From assembly GCA_037447655.1 (NCBI GenBank), contig JBBHKE010002980.1, positions 62,001-126,000 on the forward strand: a stretch of 64,000 nucleotides of DNA. Reading direction: 5' to 3'. Shown in pieces: positions 22,651 to 32,982 of the stretch. The notes beneath the pieces are model-generated. The model made no database searches. It worked only from the letters and a program-made list of their open reading frames with translations, and was not told the origin of the DNA. Within the stretch, counting starts at the first letter, position 1; each line of letters opens with the position of its first letter. Source of the DNA: Zygnema cylindricum. Taxonomy: Eukaryota > Streptophyta > Zygnematophyceae > Zygnematales > Zygnemataceae. Position numbers and translations under genes: made by a program.

Positions 22651-23457
22651 TGAAATTATGGGGTCTCCATTAACCCACAGAATGAACAACCTATGTAAAG
22701 CCTCTAGGATAATATTTGACCCTTTCACTTTCCTACTGAATAAGTGCCGCCCAAGAACACAAATATTTTGACCACCCTCACCCTTGTGAGGATAAGACTC
22801 CCCTGAGTCAGGCGTCTCAAACAAGCTAAGTCCCTTAACTCCAACCAACAACTAATTACTACTCTACTTTCGGCCAATCAAAAAATTGTATAGTACAAGA
22901 AGGTACAGTGGTCGATTGTACTTTTTGTACGGCCATTTTACAACATGGCCTTCTGGTTGACACTTGTCAATATGTGAGTCATCGTTCCTCCTCCCATCCT
23001 TTACGGTGTCTAATGATGTGGTGCCACGTGGAATAGCGCGCCGCTATGTTCGAAAGCCGCCAAATATTCATTCGGGTTTTCTCGGGGGCGAAGACGTCCG
23101 TCTGATCATGTATTTTACACGACTAGATTTGCGTCCGTGAGCGCTGTTAGACAGTAGATGTTGATTCGTTAATTTTGGTATGTTTTAATGAAAGTGACGT
23201 TTTGCGTAACACTTTAAATACACAACAAACTAAATTCGTGTATCGTTTCGTTTACGCCATAATAATTAAGGCATGCATCTATGTTGTACTTCGTAGACCT
23301 AGGTTCAAATCTGGTCTAGGGCAACATTTTGGCATTCTATTAATCTATCTCCTTGTCTGCCTGTTTCTTTCTAACTATGGCGACAACCATGGTGACTCTC
23401 TCTCTCACTTCACTCTAGAGTCTAAATAAAAAAGTGAATATTAAATACTTCTTTTCA
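22651..23457 (-). repeat. 5' LTR of element A'
   Basis: 807 bp. On the minus strand it begins TGAAAAGAAGTATTTAAT and ends CATAATTTCA directly before the PBS. It resembles the A'' LTR (44051-44988) at both ends. It contains GTAC-rich and antisense tRNA-like blocks (ggttcaaatctgg near 23308). The flanking acaaa (23458-23462) is the candidate target duplication; its partner is lost. Confidence 0.8.
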
Positions 23458-23781
23458 ACAAATGGATTGCACTGTTGTACGCAACTTGAATCGTCGTCAA
23501 ATGTTTTGCCCAATGTGTCTGGTGTATCGACATGTAAACGCGCAGGGCTTCCTCCAATGTCATGTTCACTCTGTCTGTTTGTCCATCCGTCTGAGGGTGA
23601 TAAACGGTCGACATAGCCAACTGTGTTAGGCAAATAGCAAACAGATTCCTCGAGAAGTGACTAGGAATTTTCAATCACGGTCGATGACAATCTTCTTAGA
23701 AAGTCCGTGGTGATGGAATATCTCACGGAAGAAGATATCCATTACATCTTGAGCCGTAGCTGTGGTTTTTGTGGGGAGGAA
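23458..23781 (-). pseudogene. Ty3/gypsy integrase fragment, downstream part
   Basis: Minus-strand translation shows the gypsy-type integrase core: TKTTATAQDVMDIFFREIF, then HHHGLSKKIVIDRD, then the frame-shifted TVYHPQTDGQTDRVN with the catalytic Glu position read as Asp or lost, then WAKHLTTIQVAYNSA. One frameshift lies near 23672. The upstream continuation is 20 kb away at 43979-44050, because element A2 inserted between. Both ends of the fragment are cut by copia LTRs. Confidence 0.9.
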
Positions 23782-24686
23782 TGCAACTCTGAGACCTCCA
23801 TAGGACCTCAGAGTAGGCAGCCCACACGAAGCCTCTAGGATAACCCTGACCCCTTTGTATTTCAGCACGAATAGTTGCCACCCCGGCAAACAAAAACTCT
23901 GACCACCTTCACTTTAATGAAGGCAAGACTCCCTTGAGTTGATAGCAAAAAAAATCTATGAATTTGCTCCACTGAGCAGTAAGTTATGGAGGGTCAAAGT
24001 TCACCTTTTTTATAGAAGCTTTCTAGGAGAGAGGGTCCTATCTACCAAATTTTTCTAAGTCCTATCTCTCTCTAAAACTCTATCTACTGACGTACGGCAC
24101 CAATCATATTACTGTACCGTACATAAAGGTACAATTGTCGATGTACTTTATTTAGGAACATTGTACGACATGACCAAAATGTCGACACGTGTTTTTTCTG
24201 GATTCGTTTCCGTAATCCTTAGAGATGCCAAAATCCAATGTCGTGGTGCCACGTGTCATCCGATGTGGCGGCGACCATAAACCGCCGAAATCTTTTTCCG
24301 CGATCTCTACATTCTTTCCGGTCGTCCGATTGAATGCCGATTTCAATTGTAGCCGTCATAAATATTTGCAATGTATTTGTTTCGCTATCGAAACAAATGC
24401 GCGGTACTTATTTATTCTTCTTACTCGTAATCCGTACTTTTCATAACTGACTCTATGTATTCCATATATAGTTGCAGTTAAATGAATTAGCCTATATGTT
24501 AACCTTTATATATTTATTAAACCCTACATCGTTAACCACTAATCTTAGGCTAAATGGATGAGGCTACCGGCTGCCAGCGGCATTACCTATCCATACGTAC
24601 CAGGATCAAATCCTGTAGGCGACAACTATCTTTTTAGTAAATCAACTACTTTACTACCCCGTAAATCTCTGAATAGCATAGGCTTC

Positions 24687-25733
24687 TGTAGAAATTAATG
24701 GTTTTTAGTATTTTCTAGGTCTGAATAGAAATAAAGAAGCCGAGGCAGTCTACCTCTAACTTCTCTCTCCAACTCTCAAACTTGTCGCAGTCACTGAGAA
24801 ATCGGAGAGGAAGCTAGAGCCATGGCTACCTAGGCTATCCTCAGGTTTACGGGAAATTTATATTAGTATAGGGATTAATTACTAAAAGGTATGTGCCGGC
24901 GACAAGATTTGATCCTGGTACCTGCCGGCCGTCAGGAAGTAGATAGCCGGTAGCCTTAGCCGTTAAGTCTAGAAGTAGTGATACGTAGTATATAGTACGA
25001 TAATTATGTAAACATGTACACGTAGGATAAGTCATTTAACTATAAGTGTTAACGGGATACATAGATATGGTAGTGTAAAAGTACGAATAACGGTACGGAT
25101 AAGAAATCAATACCGCGCATTGATTTCGTAAGCGAAACAAATACCGCGCATGTATTTATTACGGCTACGATCAAATGCGAGTTTAATCGGACGGCCGGAA
25201 TTAGCGCCGAGATCGCGGAAGGAGAATTCGGCAGTTTGTGGGCATCGCCACATCGGATGACACGTGGCGAAGTTACATTGGAGCGCGGCATCTCCGAGGA
25301 TTAAAGGAGCGAATCCGGACATACCACGTGTCGACATTTAAGGCATGTCGTACAGTGTCCGTACATAAAGTACACCGGCAGCTGTTCTTTTGCGTACGGA
25401 ACTGTAATCTGATTGGTTCCGTACATCAGTAGATAGAGTCTGTGAGAGAGATAGGACTTAGAAAAATTAGAAGATAGGACCCTCTCTCCCAGAGAGCTTC
25501 TGTACAAAAGGTCAACTTTGACCCTCCATAACTTACTGCTGAGGGGAGCAAATTCAGAGATTCTTTTTGCTATCGACTCAGGGGAGTCTTGTCTTCACAG
25601 GGGTGAAGGTGGTCAGAGTTTTTGTCTGCCAGGGTGGCAGTTATTTTTGCTTAAACACAAAGGGGTCAGGATTATCCTAGAGGCTTCCTGGAAGCTGTCC
25701 ACTCTGAGGACTTATGGAGGTCTCAGAGTTTCA
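24687..25733 (+). repeat. 5' LTR of A1
   Basis: 1,047 bp, from TGTAGAAATTAATGG to GTCTCAGAGTTTCA. It contains an antisense tRNA-like module (24898-24966) and two ACGTG boxes (gacacgtggcg near 25260 and ccacgtgtcg near 25326). A GTAC-rich block spans 25345-25430, and a ccctctctcccagagag element near 25485 is conserved in all family A LTRs. Confidence 0.95.
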
Positions 25734-25748
25734 GGTTATGGGCCCACC
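25734..25748 (+). other. Half-tRNA primer-binding site of A1, overlapping the gag start codon
   Basis: GGTTATGGGCCCACC abuts the LTR with no spacer. It is complementary to the anticodon stem-loop of plant initiator tRNA-Met. The ATG at 25738-25740 opens gag. The canonical copia site TGGTATCAGAGC is not present. Confidence 0.85.
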
Positions 25749-26712
25749 CTCTAAGGTACCAATCTTTAATGGAACAGGCTTCATATACTGGGAAAGTATG
25801 ATGATAGGAGCTCTATGCGAAAAAAGGTTTTAGAGGAGAGTGAGTGGACGATTGGGGCGTCCATCAAGTCTTGGAATTCCTCCAGGGTTTAAAGGAAGCA
25901 GATTCACCAGGAAAGAGGATTCACCTTCAACGGAGGAAACAAAGGAAGGAGAGGTGGTGGACAAAGGAAAGGAGAAGGAGGCGACCACACCAATAGCAAC
26001 TGGTTTAGCATTCATGTCACCTATTCCGAGGAACGAGGAGAATGATACTGAAACCTGGGACTTCAACAATATGGCGGCAAAGCACTTCATCCTACGCCAT
26101 CTCACTCAAGGACTTGCATGTCCTCATTTGCAGGTAGAGAGGGCATCCGATCTTTGGATGGCTCTCATAGAGATGTACCGAAGTGGTACGATTCAGCAAC
26201 AACAGTTGGCTGATCAGAAAGTTAAGGAGTATGTATACAAAGGGGGAAATATGTTGGATTTTTGCAATGAGCTTGCTACACCCTTCATGGAGCTAGAGAG
26301 TGCGGGAAAAGTTTTTAGTGAAAAAGAAAAGGTTAACTGTTTACTAATGAAGTTACCTGATGAGTTCGAGAATGCAAGACTTGCCGGACTCAAGGTGGAT
26401 ATGGAACTCAGTGGTAGGGATGATTCTCGTTCGAGAGAATACGATTGAGATCCGAAGGGGAGGAAAGAGTGGCCAAGCCTTGGCAACAGTGACCGATTGG
26501 AGGAACAAGGATTCCCGGAAACCAGTCGGAAACTATGGGGGTAGGGAGCAGAAAAAACAGGTTGACGAGTTCGAACCAAGGGCTCCCATAGGTTTATGTC
26601 ATTTTTGTAAGAAACCGGGGCACTATATGGCAGAGTGCACTAAGCTAATCGAGCTTCGGTTAAAGGAGGGGCAGACCGGTGGTACCCCGAGAGGAAAGAA
26701 AAAGGCCCTTGT
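25738..26712 (+). pseudogene. A1 gag
   Basis: It opens at 25738 with MGPPSKVPIFNGTGFIYW. A TAG near 25831 replaces the Trp codon of the FWG block seen in relatives. The frame then runs to 26448 through the capsid-like region (AAKHFILRHLTQGLACPH, then LLMKLPDEFENA). A frameshift between about 26360 and 26448 moves it to the next frame. There VGMILVRENTIEIRRGG and the knuckle CHFCKKPGHYMAEC (C-x2-C-x4-H-x4-C, intact) follow. Confidence 0.9.
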
Positions 26713-29700
26713 CACACAGGTACTTGAGGCGGAATCCGAGGATGAGGACGATGAGCTCCTTTTGGATGAGGAGTTGGAGGCGAAAACTGAGGTTGATATT
26801 CCACGAAGGCAGAAATGTGCTTACGGTGGATTGAAAGGTGAAGCAGGCTGGATTATAGATTCAGGTACCTCAATGCACATGTGTAAGGATAGGCACTTGT
26901 TCACTAAGATAAGAAAGATTCCCACCGTAGAGATATAGTACGGGGATGGGAGGATAGTCACCACTACTCTTGTAGGATCGGTAGATCTGAAAGTGTTAGT
27001 AGAAGGAAAGACATCCATATTAACATTCTCTGATGTATTGTTTATTCCGGAGCTGAACAAAAACCTTATCTCTACATTTGTATTAGATGATAAGGGTTTT
27101 TTTACTAGCACTAGGGAAGGAGTCTTTACTGCTAGTTTTGAGGAGGATGTCTATTTCATTGCTGAGAAAGGTAGCCATGGGATGTTTAGGCTGATCTTAA
27201 GTAATGAAACGAAGAAACTTTATTATGCTGGTGTTCATGATATTATGATGTGGCATAAGAGGCTTGGGCATGTGAAACTAGATAAGTTAAGAGAGATGAA
27301 AAAGATGGGAGTGGTGGAAGGAATTCAGTTCAGTGAGAGTGATGATATAAGTGATTGTAGTGGGTGGGCTCAAGGTAAAGCACATAGATTACCCTTTCCT
27401 AAAACAGCCACCTACAAGGGAGAAAAACTTCTAGATCTAGTACACACAGATATTTGGGGACCGGCTAGAGTGCCCTCACCGGGGGGGAAGAGATTTATGA
27501 TGACTATAACTGATGATTGGTCTCGGTATTCCCGGGTGTATTTTTTGAAAAACAAGTCAGAAGCTGAGGATTGGTTTAGACACTATAAAGCATGGAGCGA
27601 AAAACTCCATGAAACTCCAATCAAGAGAGTAAGGAGTGACAATGGTGGAGAGTATACTTCTAACCAGTTTGAGGATTTTTTGAGGGAAGATGGAGTTCAC
27701 CACCAAAAGACAGTTCCAGAAAATCCGGAACAGAATGGGGTAGCTGAAAGGTTAAATAGAACACTAAGTGATAGTGCTAGAAGTATGTTGTCGGATAAGA
27801 AGATAGGAAAAAGGTTTTGGGCAGAAGCAATGAACTGTGCTAATTACCTCAAAAATAGAGTTCTTACTTCAGCTATAAAATATCAAACACCTTATGAGAG
27901 ATGGACAGGCCGGAAACCAGACTTATCTCATTTAAAGGTTTTCGGCAGTCAAGTATTCAGTCTAGATACAGATCGGTCTAATTGGAAGCTAGATCCTAAA
28001 GGAAAACCGGGATACTTATTAGGATATGATGAGGATGTTAAAGGATATAGAGTTTATGATCTAAAAAGAGAAGATATAATCTTAGTAAAACATCTAGGAG
28101 TTATGGATGAAGGAAAGTCTGTGGATCCCTTCAAATATACAAAGTCAGTAAAAATCAGATTTGAGTCAGAAAATTCTGATGACTTTGAGCTTCCTAACTA
28201 TCCAGGTTTTAGAGACGATGACATTCTTGCAGGTAAAAATCAGACTGAAAAGGACTCGGCTGTGGAAACTCCAGTGACAACTCTACCCGAAGCGGAAGAC
28301 GTGGTGGAAATTGATTCGGAATCAAGGGATAGGGGAGAAACCAAGTTTGTTCGAAAGAATCCACGAGAGCCATCTATTCCGGCCTCAGATTTTGAAGGGG
28401 GAAGGAGAAGTAGTAAAAGACTGCAAGAAAAACAGGTTAATAACAAGGTAACAAAACTATCTCATCAAGATGAACCTCAAACTTATGGAGAGGCGATGAC
28501 TTGTCCAGAAAGAAATCGGTGGAAGACAGCCATCAATGAAGAGATGGCCTCAATTATGGCAACCGATACTTGGGAGCTGGTGGATTGTCCACCTAACCGA
28601 AAACCAATCGGTTGTAAGTGGGTTTTCAAATTAAAACTGAACCCAGATAACAGAATCGAGCGCTACAAGGCCGGACTAGTGGCAAAGGGATTTACACAAA
28701 AGGAGGGAATCGACTACGAGGAAACCTTTGCCCCGGTGGTCAGATTTCCCTCCGTTCGCATACTTCTCAGCCTGGCAGCAGCGGAAGACATGGAAGTGCA
28801 CCAGATGGACATCAAAACAGCCTTTTTGCATGGAGAATTCGAAGAGGAGATCTTCATTCGACAACCCGAAGGGTTTGTGGAAGAAGGAGAGGAGAGTAAG
28901 GTATGCCGGCTGATTAAATCTCTTTATGGTTTGAAACAGGCGCCTTAACAGTGGAATAAGAAGCTTGATGAGTTTCTTACCGGTCTGGGATATATCCGGA
29001 TCAGCTCAGATCACTCAATCTATGTTTTCGAAGATGAGGAAGGTTTTATATTTATTGCAATTTATGTTGATGATTTGCTTGTTTTAAGTAAATCAATGGA
29101 GAAAATTAATAAACTGAAAACCGATCTTAAGGGGAGATTTGAAATGAAGGATATGGGGGAAGCAAAATATTTTTTGGGAATTCAAGTAGAGAGAGACCGA
29201 AAAAGAAAAATTATAAGATTGACTCAAAAGGAAGCAATAGGGAACATGCTTGAAAAATTTCAAATGGATAAAGCTAATAGTTGTACAACTCCAATGGAAT
29301 TGAAGAAGGGAAGTGAGGGGAGTGAGGAAGAAGGAGTCATAGTCTTAGACGAGGAATTATCTCCTGAAGAACAGAAGTTCATGTAGACTATTCCTTACAG
29401 GCAAGTAGTGGGAAGTCTAATCTATTTTATGAATTGTACCCGGCCGGATTTAGCTGCAGCTGTAGGAGTGCTGAGTAGAAGTCTAAATGCTCCCACTAAG
29501 AAGGATAGGGAGGCAGCTAAGAAAGTTTTTAGATACTTGATAGGAACTAGGGATCTATGGTTGCATTTGGGTGGGGAGAATACTGACATCACTACTTGGA
29601 GTGATGCTAGTTATGGTGATGCTCTGATGAGGAGATGCACTTCTGGATATGTATTATATGTGGGTGATGGGGCTTGCTGTTGGAGTAGCAAACAGCAAAA

Positions 29701-30058
29701 GGTTATTGCTCAGTCCACCATGGAGGCTGAGTATATGGCCTCTTGCTCTGCTGTAAAAGAATTGATGTGGGTTAAGTCTTTGCTTGGTGAGCTTGGTCAC
29801 CTTAAGAGTTGTGTGCAAAAATTGTTTTGTGATAATTAGGCAGCAATCGCTATTTCTGCCAATCCTAAACATCATTTTAAAGCTAAACACATGGACATTA
29901 GACTCAGCTTTGTTAGAGAGAAAGTAGAAAATAAAATAATCAGTTTAGAGTATCGACCAGATAGTGAGATGGTAGCAGATATGATGACCAAACCTCTGCC
30001 TTCCCCTAAGCTAATTTTCTGCAGGGAGAAGTGCGGTTTGAAATTAAAGATTGACTAG
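26713..30058 (+). pseudogene. A1 pol: protease, integrase, RT, RNase H
   Basis: One reading line with four in-frame stops (26936, 28946, 29384 and 29837). The protease is GWIIDSGTSMHM, with D-S-G near 26860. The pre-integrase has HKRLGHVKLD, then CSGWAQGK, in which the fourth zinc ligand is Trp. The integrase DDE residues are in VHTDIWGP, RSDNGGEYTS and PEQNGVAERLNR (27440-27750). The linker is SIPASDFEGGRRSSKRLQ. The RT has [11 protein letters not shown] and the YVDD at 29063-29074. RNase H has TTWSDASYGD and STMEAEYMA, and terminates at 30058, just before the polypurine tract. Apart from the stops and the lost Cys, the motifs are well kept. Confidence 0.95.
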
Positions 30059-30063
30059 AAAAT

Positions 30064-30071
30064 AAGGGGAG
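30064..30071 (+). other. Polypurine tract of A1
   Basis: AAGGGGAG immediately precedes the 3' LTR. It is the plus-strand primer site; the same run (agggg/agtg boundary) precedes the 3' LTRs of A2, A3 and A4. Confidence 0.85.
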
Positions 30072-31118
30072 TGTAGAAATTAATGGTTTTAAGTATTTTC
30101 TAGGTCTGAATAGAAATAAAGAAGCCGAGGCAGTCTACCTCTAACTTCTCTCTCCAACTCTCAAACTTGTCGCAGTCACTGAGAAATTGGAGAGGAAGCT
30201 AGAGCCATGGCTACCTAGGCTATCCTCAGGTTTACGGGAAATTTATATTAGTATAGGGATTAATTACTAAAAGGTATGTGCCGGCGACATGATTTGATCC
30301 TGGTACCTGCCGGCCGTCAGGAAGTAGATAGCCGGTAGCCTTAGGCGTTAAGTCTAGAAGTAGTGATACGTAGGATATAGTACGATAATTATGTAAACAT
30401 GTACACATAGGATAAGTCATTTAACTATAACTGTTAACGGGATACATAGATATGGTAGTGTAAAAGTACGAATTACGGTACGGATAAGAAATCAATACCG
30501 CGCATTGATTTCGTAAGGGAAACAAATACCGCGCATGTATTTATGACGGCTACGATCAAATGCGAGTTTAATCGGACGACCGGAATTAGCGCCGAGATCG
30601 CGGAAGGAGAATTCGGCGGTTTGTGGGCACCCCCACATCGGATGACACGTGGCAAAGTTACATTGGAGCGCGACATCTCCGAGGATTAAAGGAGCGAATC
30701 CGGACATACCACGTGTCGACATTTAAGGCATGTCGTACAGTGTCCGTACATAAAGTACACCGGCAGCTGTACTTTTGCGTACGGAACTGTAATCTGATTG
30801 GTTCCGTACATCAGTAGATAGAGTCCGTGAGAGAGATAGGACTTAGAAAAATTAGAAGATAGGACCCTCTCTCCCAGAGAGCTTCTCTACAAAAGGTCAA
30901 ATTTGACCCTCCATAACTTACTGCTCAGGGGAGCAAATTCAGAGATTCTTTTTGCTATCAACTCAAGGGAGTCTTGTCTTCACAGGGGTGAAGGTGGTCA
31001 GAGTTTTTGTCTGCCAGGGTGGCAGTTATTTTTGCTTAAACACAAAGGGGTCAGGATTATCCTAGAGGCTTCTTGGAAGCTGTCCACTCTGAGGACTTAT
31101 GGAGGTCTCAGAGTTTCA
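30072..31118 (+). repeat. 3' LTR of A1
   Basis: 1,047 bp, the same length as the 5' LTR and about 97-98% identical by eye. It includes the antisense tRNA-like module (30286-30354). The target duplication gcttc follows. Confidence 0.95.
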
Positions 31119-31269
31119 GCTTCCATGACACTAACTTCTTCTCGAACTTCTCAGTGACTGCAACAAGTGTGGGAGTTGGAGAGAGAAGTTAAAGACAGAC
31201 TGCCTCAGCTTCTTTTCCTGCACTTTATTTTAGATCTAGAAAATACTAAAAGAACCATCAATTTCTACA

Positions 31270-31842
31270 CTCCCGTTATTTTCTAGTCACTCTTTAACTT
31301 CAGACCACACTTCTCCCTGCAGAAAATTAGCTTAGGGGAAGGCACAGGTTTGGTCATCATATCAGCTACCATCTCGCTATCTGGTCGGTACTCTAAACTG
31401 ATTATTTTGTTTTCTACTTTCTCTCTAACAAAGTTGAGTCTAATGTCCATGTGTTTCGCTTTAAAATGATGTTTAGGATAAGCAAAAATAGCGATCGCTG
31501 CTTGATTATCACAAAAAAAATTCTGCACACCACTCTTAAGGTGACGAAGCTCACCAAGCAAAGACTTGACCCACATGAATTCTTTTACAGCTAAGGCCAT
31601 ATACTCAGCCTCCATGGTAAACTGAGCAGTAACCTTTTGCTGTTTGCTACTCCTACAGCAAGCCCCATCACCCACATATAATACATATCCTGAAGTACAT
31701 CTCCTCATCGGAGCATCACCATAACTGGCATCACTCCAAGTAGTGATGTAAGTATTCTCCCCACCCAAATGCAACCATAAATCCCTAGTTCCTATCAAAT
31801 ATCTAAGGACTCTCTTAGTTGCCTCCTAATCCTTCTTAGTGG
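31270..31842 (-). pseudogene. A2 RNase H C-terminal part
   Basis: Frame 31798-31283 on the minus strand contains TTWSDASYGDAPMRR, FTMEAEYMALAVKE (a one-codon deletion against ASCSAVKE), FFCDNQAAIAIFAYPKHHF and the DMMTKPVPSPK tail before the polypurine tract. Its RT portion continues at 38035, beyond the inserted B element. Confidence 0.9.
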
Positions 31843-32821
31843 TGTTGTTCTACGACCACTAAAACGGGTGGAGCATTATCAGTAGTAGTGGACGTAGACA
31901 TAATCTTACTCACAGAAGCTTATCAAGAATCCTATCAAACAGCTGTTTTCTATAGCTCACCAAATCTGATACAATTAGCCAAACTGCTTCAAACTATACC
32001 ACTATATAGAATATCACAAAAAACAACAACTCCCAAAGTTTCAGCTCTATTGATCTAACATACACCGAGATATGCAACTTAGAAGTTTCCCGAAAACAGT
32101 TTGCAGATTACACAGTTTGGAAGTCTGGATACATAAAATGTTCTACGTCCTAAATCTTGTACTCTTCACTCAAATGTTCTACTTCATAGTGCTGTACCGC
32201 CGATACAAGTGTTCCTAAAAGATACGTCCAAAAGAACTAAACTGCCACAAAGGTCTAAGTGCTCTTGATCACGCTAAAACTAATCTATCACTGTACAATC
32301 AATATTACTAAGGAACCCTATACATGTGAATTGTTCAAATACTTGTCGCCTAGCTTACTGAAAATTGATTAGGTACATCCATCCGGTTGTTGCATAACAT
32401 CTGTTAGCGAGTCACTTAATTATTCTCTTATGAATCTCGTGCGTTGACTCGATTCATATCAACCGTAGCAGCGCAGTCCAAATCATGATCACATTCAAAT
32501 ATCTGCGGCTTCGTAGCAACTACGCTGTCTCATACCAAAAACAACCGCAGCTGCGTTTGTCTTGTTCCGTGGAAACTGCTTTGTCCTGTACCAAAATATC
32601 AGCAGTTGCGTTTGTCTTGTTGCGTCCCAGGCTGCGTTCGTCCGTACAGACCATATCAAAAATAACCGCAGCTGCGCTTGTTCCATCTGCGTCGCAGCTG
32701 CGTTGCCTGTACCATTAAAAAAAAACCTGCCCTGTGCTTAAGTGATGACGCGTGTCCCTATAGATCTATTTTTCTGTCGTCCAATAAATTTGCTGAGACT
32801 TAAAGCTTTCCAAAAACAACA
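31843..32821 (-). repeat. 3' LTR of element B
   Basis: 979 bp. It contains several copies of a gcagctgcg-type motif (32540-32705). Near its 3' end there is an ATG followed by Ser/Thr codons. The terminus AACAACA is intact here, whereas the 5' LTR reads AACAATA. Confidence 0.9.
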
Positions 32822-32982
32822 CTCCCCTAAAGCTTTAGTCTCAGTATGCCAGCGCAGCTTCGGTGTCGAACTAGCGCAGCATCGCAACATCGCAACATAG
32901 CAATTTAGCAAGTCACCTAGTCCCACTACATCCACGTTATTGGACTAGCGCAGCATGGCAGTATAGTAGTGGAGCAACTCAG

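Larger units (their letters stand above)
18216..23457 (-). mobile_element. Element A': family A-related copia retrotransposon, 3' end missing
   Basis: Minus-strand layout is 5' LTR (23457-22651), half-tRNA PBS, gag, protease, integrase (with a ~255-bp insertion), RT, and RNase H up to FCDNQA. There it is replaced by B' sequence, so RNase H C-terminus, polypurine tract and 3' LTR are absent. The 5' end is set in a Ty3/gypsy integrase fragment (23458 onwards). Confidence 0.85.
24687..31118 (+). mobile_element. Element A1: full-length family A copia retrotransposon, TSD gcttc
   Basis: 6,432 bp with two 1,047-bp LTRs, half-tRNA PBS, one gag-pol reading line, polypurine tract AAGGGGAG and target duplication gcttc (24682-24686 and 31119-31123). 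It lies head-to-head with its host, the 3' LTR of A2. I count about two dozen differences between its LTRs, so it is relatively young. Its coding line has one frameshift and five internal stops, so it is not autonomous. Confidence 0.95.
23782..31269 (-). repeat. 3' LTR of A2, split by element A1
   Basis: The pieces are 23782-24686 and 31124-31269. The minus-strand start TGTAGAAATTGATGG follows the purine tract AACGGGAG. It visibly differs from the A2 5' LTR at several positions per 100 bp near the shared end, more than the two A1 LTRs differ from each other. This agrees with A1 having arrived later. Confidence 0.9.

Noticed and set aside
25107-30722. Duplicated ORF pairs such as 25337-25107 / 30722-30492 and 25049-25291 / 30473-30676
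   Set aside because: These are antisense frames in the two LTRs of A1. They recur only because the LTR does, and show no coding signature.
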